The notes under the pieces are model-generated. The model was not told the DNA's origin and ran no database searches. It saw nothing but the letters and a program-made list of their open reading frames with translations. A stretch of 64,000 nucleotides of DNA from assembly GCA_023105745.1 (NCBI GenBank), contig JALGQZ010000015.1, positions 23,913,499 to 23,977,498 of the forward strand, read 5' to 3'. Position numbers and translations under genes: made by a program. This document shows positions 57,240-64,000 of the stretch, piece by piece. Every line of letters starts with the position of its first letter. The stretch's first letter is position 1. Source of the stretch: Austropuccinia psidii (taxonomy: Eukaryota > Basidiomycota > Pucciniomycetes > Pucciniales > Sphaerophragmiaceae).

Positions 57240-57795
57240 ACCACCACTCTTAAGGACGCCTGCGTATCCAGAAAGCCCAAAATCTAGAGAAGCTCAGGAG
57301 ATCTGTATTAAAGAACTTCTAGACCTTGGTGTAATAAGGAAAGCTCAACACAATAAGAAAGTAGAAATAACTACACCAGTCATGGTGACATGGCCTAATG
57401 GAAATTCTAGGATGGTTGCGGACTTTAGAGCCCTCAACACAAACACTGTCCCAGACAGATACCCAATACCAAAAATCCAAATTTCCCTTACCCAAATATC
57501 TCAAGCAGTGTATATAAGCACCATGGATTCCCTTAAAGGATTTCATCAAAATGTGGTGACACCAAGAGCAAGAAAATACTTGAGGATTATTGTCCATTGT
57601 GGGGTATATGAATATTTGAGGATGCCTTGTGGTATCAAAAAGGCACTTTCACACTTCCAAATAATGATGAGTCAAATCTTCCCTCAAGAGCTGTCAGACG
57701 GTTGGTTAATAATTTACATTAATGACATTATTGTCTGTTCCAAGACTTGGGAGGAGCACATGTACAAATTAGCCAGAGATTTGGGAAAAATTCAA
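57240..57795 (+). pseudogene. pol: Reverse transcriptase N-terminal part of element I
   Basis: RT similarity begins near 57245 (SREAQEICIKELLDLGVIRK) and reads through [29 protein letters not shown] and a diverged MPCGIKKALSHFQIMM to IIYINDIIVCSKTWEEH. The catalytic YIDD box is YIND, so one metal-binding Asp is lost. Similarity ends at about 57795, where opposite-strand Gag sequence of another family begins. Confidence 0.8.
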
Positions 57796-58560
57796 TCTGT
57801 AAACTCTTCTTCAGCTTTCCTGACCTCATTGGGATCACCAAATAGAGTGAATAACTGGGTTTTAAACATATTCCAGTGATTGAGGAGATAGGATGGGTCT
57901 TCATTGGAGATATTTGGGAGATATTGTTCAATCCATTTTTCAGCCCAACCAGTGAGAAAAGAAGTTGAGTAAAAAACCTTCTTTATGTCAGAAAAGAAGC
58001 TCTCTGGGTAATTATGGAAAATTAATTGAAAGGATTTGATAAATCCTCTCAATTTATGGGCTTGAGGGAGTCTTGAATTATGGGGCTGCTTAATTGTCCC
58101 TGGGGGCAACTTCTGGAGTCATTTTTCCCATGAATTGAGTCATTTGCTCCATCATCTTGAGCACATTTGTTTCAGCTTGAGAGACAAGAGGTTGATTTGA
58201 ATGGGCTATCTTTAGAGCTTCAGAAGCCTCAGGGGCACCTGCCAAGGCAGCCACCACTTCAGTTGTTTGAGACTCTTCCTCTTCCACAGAATACTCCCCC
58301 ACTTCAGATTCAGCTTCCCCTCATCTACTTCTAGGTCCTTGATAAATACCAGGATAGCCACCCAAGAAGCCATATAATTAAATTGATTTTCTTGACTTCA
58401 TACCTCCTCTTCTGGTGGTTTCTGCTCCTTCCATTTGTGGTCCACTGTCAAAATTTGCACTCAGTTGATGAACTGATGGTGTGCAGTCAAGAGGATCCCT
58501 TTCTGTAGGAGTTAGAACAGCTTGATTTATTTGGGATCCTGTATTCTTGGATAGAGGGCT
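57792..58560 (-). pseudogene. gag: Fragment K: Gag of a different Ty3/Gypsy family
   Basis: Frames 57792-58109 and 58090-58302 plus upstream remnants to about 58560 form a Gag N-terminal region: a Glu-rich segment, MMEQMTQFMGKMTPE, then a retrotransposon-gag domain with FFSDIKKVFYSTSFLTG, AEKWIEQYLPNI, and FKTQLFTLFGDPNEVRKAEE. This is the common Gypsy Gag type and is unrelated in sequence to the Gag of elements A-I. It is cut on its 3' side where it meets the RT of element I. A stop near 58320 and a frameshift near 58095 are visible. Confidence 0.75.
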
Positions 58561-58864
58561 ATTCTGAACCAGAATTATTAAATAATAAGAAAGTAAAACT
58601 TGATGATACTTGAGAATAAAAAATAAGGCTTGACCAAATCAACTCAAAACAAATGAGAATCTTGAGGAATCAATCAAAATCTGGAAGAACTTCAAATCAA
58701 TTTTAATAAATTCAAAATAAAAATCAATTATGTTTTGGGGAATCCAATCAATTACTCAATTCAATATCTTGAGGGATCAAATTTAATCAATAAATCAAAT
58801 CAAATATTTAGGATGAATCAGCTATCCTGAGAAATCAAAGTCAAGTCAATAAGATCAATGAAAT
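58561..58864. other. AT-rich sequence between fragment K and element L
   Basis: Low-complexity repeats of AATCAATT/TCAAATCAA type; perhaps the leader of fragment K. Nothing else seen. The last five bases (gaaat) would be the left target copy for element L. Confidence 0.35.
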
Positions 58865-60283
58865 TGTCAGCTGAAGTCTATGTTGAAGCAGTAATTAGGC
58901 TATTTAAAACTAGACCTATGACTGTGACACGTGGAAATAATTTTACAATAAGAGTTAATATAATAAAATGGTTTATAATATAATAACAGGGTTCTACTAT
59001 TGAGAAATAGTGGTGGTGAGCGCTATTGAGAACCCTGGGTGCAGTCTTACCAGTTGGATTACTATAATAAGAACTACAATAATTAAAATTATAATTATAC
59101 CCTGAGTATTACCCAAGAGTAAAACTTTGTTTGACAGTTTACTACGTAGGATATTCAAGAGCAGGATGAGGAAACAATTCTGGCTGTGAAAAGCCTCCTT
59201 TTTATCCTGAAATATGGTGGAAAGGGTGCTAGACCTTTCCACATAGAGGAAGTGAATATTTTTCACCCTCTAGTACTGGCTTGTGCTTTGCAAACAGCCT
59301 GTATAGCCTGTATTGGGCTCAGATGTGGTTTTGAAACCACATCTGGGCAGTTTTCACCAATACAGGGTGAAAACTTTCATCTGGGGACCTCACAGCCTGA
59401 TTCTGACGTGTATGATGCGTAGATTGCTGTACGGAAGCTGTATGGAACCCCAGTATTGAGTGACATATGAGTTATTGAAGTAAAAACAAGCTTCTTCATC
59501 TATTTGACACCTCATATTCATGGTTATGGGATATTATCCCATGGTAAGGCTGTATATGACAGTAGGTGGGAATCTGACCTTAAAACACCCATACCTTTGT
59601 CAATTCTTGAGATATCAACCTCAAAATTGGTTCCATGTGTAGCCCTCTATGTGCTCTACACAATTATACCTCATTTGATATGGGTATCATTCAATATGGC
59701 AAAGTTATCCCATGTACAGGATTTTTGTACATTTGCATGTTATAGGCAAAAAGCTATAATGAGCTTATTTGCCCCATACCTTTTGTTCTATTTGAGCTAT
59801 GGGGAAATGGATGAAACCATCAGATAGCCATGATTGTTCTCTTTCCAAAAAGACCCCACTTCAAGTATCTCACACCAAAACTTTAGAAGTTAGATAAGAG
59901 GTGAATGTTTTGTTCACCCTTCTTTGGCCTGAAATTGACCATAACTCCAGTAATGTTGGTTCTAGCTCAGTTTGGCTGGTACCATTGGATATCCCTGGCT
60001 TAGAGATTCATTTTGAGTACCCCTTTGATGGGGTTAAGCCTCTCCTTCTAGATTTTATATGAGAGGTGAAAATTAAGGTTTATGCTCAGCAATAACTTTG
60101 TTATTTTATGTCCTATGGTGATGGGACTTATATTTTCAGAAAAAGGTGAGTTTCCTCTTTCTTTTGATACCTTCTGAGCTGATTTGTCTCAGCTCCATGT
60201 TTTGGTGGTATCTTGGCTATACCATTGGTTTATGGTATTTTGGCTCTCATACTTGTGCTCTGGTTTTGAGTCACAGGCTGACA
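58865..60283 (-). repeat. 3' LTR of element L (1419 bp)
   Basis: TGTCAGCTGAAG to CACAGGCTGACA on the plus strand; similar throughout to the LTR at 9742-11179. Followed by the polypurine tract (60284-60300). Confidence 0.9.
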
Positions 60284-60307
60284 TACCCTCCCTCTAAAAC
60301 AGGCTCA

Positions 60308-62221
60308 TCATTGATGAGACTGTTCAGTCCTCCTAGAGGCCCTGAATCTCCTTAGATGAAGGTTCCCATCTGGTATGGCATCTTCTGCCAACCATTTGTC
60401 TTTATCAGCTGTTTGGTGCTTGAATATGACTAAGTATTGTCTTTGATCCTTTCCATTAAGTCTGATCTTCCTGGCCCTGATGATCTTACTCACAGGTCCT
60501 GGGGAGTCCTCCACTTCTACTATATCAGGTTGTGTGGGGTTCTTCTTCCTGGAGGGGAATTTATCCTCCTCTGTTTGGAAGTATGGTTTGGCCAAACTTA
60601 CTGGGAAGAATGGGTGCTTCTTGGAAAATTCCTCTGTAAGTTTGACTTCTACTGCATTCTTTCATATCAACCTAATGATAGTGAAAGGCCCTACAAATGA
60701 GTCCCTCATCTTCTTGGGTCCTTTAAGATTATTAAAGTTCAGTGTAGACACTAGCACCTGGTCCCCTTCCTTAAAGTCAGGTTCCTTGTGTGTCTTGTCC
60801 CACCTCTGCTTATTATATTCATTTGCCTCAGCTATGCATTTGGCAACTGTGTCACAAGCCCTCCTCCACATATCATGGAAGTCTTTGGATGTGGGGTGGA
60901 TGGTTAGAAGATTCTTCTTCAAGTGATCCACAGGTAAAAAGGTATTCCACCCTTTCTCTACAAGTGCAGGTGTTTTTCCTGTGGTAGATTGCTGACTTGT
61001 ATTATAAGCCAGTTGGACAGCTGGTAGAAGGGTAACCAAGTCATGGGTGTATCCTTCATGGTCCTTGTATTCCATGCCATAGGCACAGAACCTTCTAAGG
61101 ATGTCTTCCATAGTCTGGATCATCCTCTCAGCTAGGCCATCTGTTTGAGGATGATAAGCTGTGGAGAAAGCAAGCTTGGTGCCAAGCATGTCATACAAGT
61201 TGGTCATAAATTCTGATGTCAATTTTGGGTCCCTATCACTAATGATGATTTTAGGGACTCCACAGGTAGATATGATGTTATTCCAAAATAACAGGGCAGT
61301 ATCCATGGCGGTGTCCTCTTTGTGGCATGGTAGACACCTCATGCTCTTGCTGAACCTATCAACTATGATTAAGCAGGAATTGTAGTGATCTTTGCATCCT
61401 GGGACAAGTCCTGTAACCCAGTCCATGTTGATGATTTCCCATGGGTGTTTGAGTTCTTCTATATGTTGAAGTAACCCATACTTCTTCCCATGTTTCCTAT
61501 TTGCCTTTTGGCATCTTTCACAAGTGTTAATGTATTCTCCCAACTCTTGTTCCCACTTGGGCCACCAAGCTTTGCTTACTACCCTTTCTTTGGTCCTGTC
61601 CTCACTCATGTGTCCCATATAGGGGCAGTCATGGCATTCTTGCAGGATCAGAGAGATGTGGTCTCTGTCTACCACTGTGAGTGCACTTGTGTGTTTCTCT
61701 CTGTGGTAGAGCAGGCTATCTATAAGGAAGAACTTGTTATCCTTATAGGCCCTCAACCAGGGTTCTTCCAGCTGGGATTCCAGTTCTGGACTCCTGTACT
61801 TTTTTTGAAGGAGTTTCAGTAGTATGCCACACTGTTTGTGTTTGGAATAAGACTTCAGTACTGCACTAAAAAATTCATTGTACAGTTCAGAGGAACTTAT
61901 GCCCAATATGGGAGTTTCTGTCCCCTCTGAATCAGTGTTTCCACTGTCAAGGGTAGCACTTTCTGGTGCCCATTCAGAAAATCTGAAGTTCTTCCTCCTA
62001 TCTATTTCCATGAAATGGATAGGTATTTTCGCTGCAACTTCAGGGTCATAAGCTGGATTGTTCTTGACATTATCCAGTGGCCATCTGCTAAGGCCATCTG
62101 CATTGGTATGACTTTTACCTTCTTTGTATATTATGGTCATGTTCCCTCTATACTCCTGGATGGCTATTTGCCATCTCAGCATGTGTCTATTTGTAGTCTT
62201 CATGTTTAGTAAAGACTTCAA
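60308..62221 (-). pseudogene. pol: RNase H end, integrase and chromodomain of element L
   Basis: A single frame interrupted only by one TGA at 60662-60664 (Gly in element M). It starts in the RNase H C-terminus ([29 protein letters not shown]), then linker, HHCC finger ([28 protein letters not shown]), catalytic core with Asp in [11 protein letters not shown], Asp in [10 protein letters not shown] and Glu in [14 protein letters not shown]-like segment, and chromodomain ([20 protein letters not shown]). It gives the undamaged Trp-Trp pair missing in element A. One nonsense change from open in this segment. Confidence 0.88.
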
Positions 62222-62582
62222 GGCTGTGCAGTCTGTGTAGACTTCAAAGACTGCACCCTGCAGATAATAGTGGAGTTTTTCTAGGGCCCAGACTAGACAT
62301 AGACATTCAGTCTGAGTGGCCCCATACCTGGGGTCTGAATATTTCAGCTGCCTTGAGATGTATCAAATTACTCCTTCTCTTGGTTCACCATCCACAATTT
62401 GTCTTTGGTGAAGGGCTGCTCCTAGGCCTTGACTGCATGCTGCATCTATATATAACTTGGATGGTAGTTCAAAGTCAGGTAAGATGAGCACAGGTGCATT
62501 AGTGAGTTCATATTTGATCCTCTCATATGCATCCCTCCTTTCTTTGGTTATTTCAAAAACTACATCTTTTGAACATAACTTG
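62222..62582 (-). pseudogene. pol: RNase H N-terminal part of element L
   Basis: Continues the element L pol upstream: similarity to YIDAACSQGLGAA and ISRQL of element A (4890-5200) on the minus strand, with a stop near 62360. It stops at 62582 in the connection domain, directly joined to LTR sequence. Confidence 0.7.
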
Positions 62583-63007
62583 CTTCAAGTATCTCACACT
62601 AAAACTTTAGAAGTTAGATAAGAGGTGAATGTTTTGTTCACCCTTCTTTGGCCTGAAATTGACCATAACTCCAGTAATGTTGGTTCTAGCTCAGTTTGGC
62701 TGGTACCATTGGATATCCCTGGCTTAGAGATTCATTTTGAGTACCCCTTTGATGGGGTTAAGCCTCTCCTTCTAGATTTTATATGAGAGGTGAAAATTAA
62801 GGTTTATGCTCAGCAATAACTTTGTTATTTTATGTCCTATGGTGATGGGACTTATATTTTCAGAAAGAGGTGAGTTTCCTCTTTCTTTTGATACCTTCTG
62901 AGCTGATTTGGCTCAGCTCCATGTTTTGGTGGTATCTTGGCTATACCATTGGTTTATGGTATTTTGGCTGTCATGCTTGTGCTCTGGTTTTGAGTCACAG
63001 GCTGACA
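62583..63007 (-). repeat. Partial 3' LTR of element M
   Basis: 425 bp nearly identical to 59857-60283, the right third of the L LTR, ending CAGGCTGACA and followed by a polypurine tract (63008-63024). The left two thirds of the LTR are absent. Confidence 0.88.
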
Positions 63008-63031
63008 TACCCTCCCTCCAAAAAAGGCTCA

Positions 63032-64000
63032 TCATTGATGAGACCTTTCAGTCCTCCTAGAGGCCCTGAATCTCCTTAGATGAAGTTTCCCATCTGGTAA
63101 GGCATCTTCTGCTAACCATTTATCTTTATCAGCTGTCTGGTGTTTGAATCTGGCTAAGTATTGTGTCTGATCCTTCCCATTAAGTCTGATCTTCCTGGCC
63201 CTGATTATTTTACTCACAGGTCCTGGGGAGTCCTCGACTTCCACTATGTCAGGTGGTGTGGGGTTTTTCTTCCTGGAAGGGAATTTATCCTCCTCTGTCT
63301 GGAAGTATGGCTTGACCAAACTTACTGGGAAGACTGGGTGCTTCCTGGAAGATTCTTCTGCAAGTTTGACTTCCACTGCATTCTTTCCTATAAACCTAAT
63401 GATAGTGAAAGGCCCTACAAATGAGTCCCTCATCTTCTTGGGTCCTTTAAGATTATTAAAGTTCAGTGTAGACACTAGCACCTGGTCCCCTTCCTTAAAG
63501 TCAGGTTCCATGTGTGTCTTGTCCCACCTCTGCTTATTATATTCTTTTGCCTCAACTATGCATTTGGCAGCTGTGTCACAAGCCCTCTTCCACATATCAT
63601 GGAAGTCTTTGGCTGTGGGGTGGATGGTTAGAAGATTCTTCTTCAAGTGATCCACAGGCAACAGGGGATTCCACCCTTTCTCTACCACTGCAGGTGTTTT
63701 TCCTGTTGTAGAGTGCTGACTTGTATTATAAGCAAGCTGGACAGCTGGTAGAATGGTAACCCAGTCGTGGGTGTATCCTTCATGGTCCTTGTATTCCATG
63801 CCATAGGCACAGAACCTTCTAAGGATGTCTTCCATAGTCTGGATCATCCTCTCAGCTAGGCCATCTTTTTGGGGATGGTAAGCTGTGGAAAAAGCAAGCT
63901 TGGTTCCAAGCATGTCATACAATTTGGTCCAAAATTCTGATGTGAATTTTGGGTCCCTATCACTAATGATGACTTTGGGGACTCCACAGGTAGATATGAT
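63032..64000 (-). CDS. pol: Integrase core and chromodomain of element M (continues past window edge)
   Basis: Open without a stop from the right window edge to 63032. Contains the second integrase Asp ([10 protein letters not shown]), the Glu in [10 protein letters not shown], the [15 protein letters not shown] segment and the C-terminal chromodomain ([20 protein letters not shown]). Nearly identical to 60308-61280 but without the TGA of element L. The zinc finger and first Asp lie beyond the edge. Best-preserved integrase of the A family in this window. Confidence 0.85.
   Translation of the reverse strand: MISTCGVPKVIISDRDPKFTSEFWTKLYDMLGTKLAFSTAYHPQKDGLAERMIQTMEDILRRFCAYGMEYKDHEGYTHDWVTILPAVQLAYNTSQHSTTGKTPAVVEKGWNPLLPVDHLKKNLLTIHPTAKDFHDMWKRACDTAAKCIVEAKEYNKQRWDKTHMEPDFKEGDQVLVSTLNFNNLKGPKKMRDSFVGPFTIIRFIGKNAVEVKLAEESSRKHPVFPVSLVKPYFQTEEDKFPSRKKNPTPPDIVEVEDSPGPVSKIIRARKIRLNGKDQTQYLARFKHQTADKDKWLAEDALPDGKLHLRRFRASRRTERSHQ

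Larger units (their letters stand above)
51669..57795 (+). mobile_element. Element I: degenerate Gypsy chromovirus, 3' truncated, with solo LTR J inside
   Basis: Plus strand. The 5' LTR end (about 52428) is followed by a primer site, leader exon, overlapping ORF-beta and gag pieces, zinc knuckle, protease, and RT up to the YIND box, where it is cut near 57795 by Gag fragment K. Solo LTR J (53319-54755) interrupts the ORF-beta/gag overlap. Related to B and C but more decayed. RNase H, integrase and 3' LTR are not in the window. Confidence 0.75.
58865..62582 (-). mobile_element. Element L: 3' part of an A-family Gypsy element
   Basis: Minus strand: 3' LTR 58865-60283, polypurine tract, integrase with chromodomain, RNase H. 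It breaks at 62582 inside the RNase H/RT connection region, where LTR sequence of element M starts. Sequence is close to element A, with fewer breaks. Confidence 0.85.

Overview
This window is a graveyard of nested Ty3/Gypsy-type LTR retrotransposons (chromoviruses) in an AT-rich eukaryotic genome. I see no convincing host gene, rRNA, tRNA or CRISPR array. The Gag/Pol style, the chromodomain at the end of integrase, short introns of 62-77 bp with CTRAY-like branch sites, and the nesting density suggest a large repeat-rich fungal genome. A rust fungus (Pucciniales, Austropuccinia-like) is my best guess; this is inference from family resemblance, not a search result.

Layout. (1) Positions 1-16520: minus-strand element A (left LTR cut by the window edge, right LTR 9742-11179) sits inside the reverse-transcriptase region of minus-strand element E (right LTR 15125-16520). 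A is itself interrupted by a 2.0 kb solo LTR, F (2856-4881). (2) 16521-20848: old AT-rich sequence without genes, with a degenerate interspersed repeat. (3) 20849-30365: element C (minus), very young (LTRs differ at only about four places that I can see), 5-bp duplication GAGGG, integrase absent. (4) 30968-49513: element G (minus), old, apparently Gag-only, with about eight copies of a ~167-bp tandem repeat in its leader. G is interrupted by solo LTR H (32636-44679), which is interrupted by the complete plus-strand element B (33039-43695, duplication CCTCC). (5) 49514-51668: unassigned sequence containing a 548-bp inverted-repeat element filled with a palindromic 18-bp minisatellite. (6) 51669-57795: degenerate plus-strand element I, interrupted by solo LTR J (53319-54755, duplication CTCCA). 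(7) 57796-58864: Gag fragment K of a different Gypsy family. (8) 58865-64000: minus-strand elements L and M, forming an apparent ~2.7 kb tandem duplication of LTR plus integrase.

Most interesting signal. All five elements whose leader I could read (A, E, C, B, I) carry a second open frame, here called ORF-beta, that overlaps the 5' part of gag for about 0.5-0.6 kb, always in the +1 frame relative to gag. It contains a shared G-W-N/T/H-P motif and, in B, C and I, a nearly identical C-terminal block. ORF-beta lacks a usable ATG of its own. A separate upstream leader exon (117-300 bp) joins it in frame through a short phase-1 intron, and in every case the gag ATG lies inside that intron. I infer a splicing switch: unspliced (genomic) RNA encodes Gag-Pol, while spliced RNA loses the gag ATG and encodes ORF-beta. 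In A and E the leader start codon itself seems to be made by splicing (exon 1 ends in A, exon 2 begins with TG).

Most coding regions are broken by stops or frameshifts, or have lost catalytic residues, so the window records many rounds of insertion, LTR-LTR recombination to solo LTRs, and decay. Element C is the recent exception.
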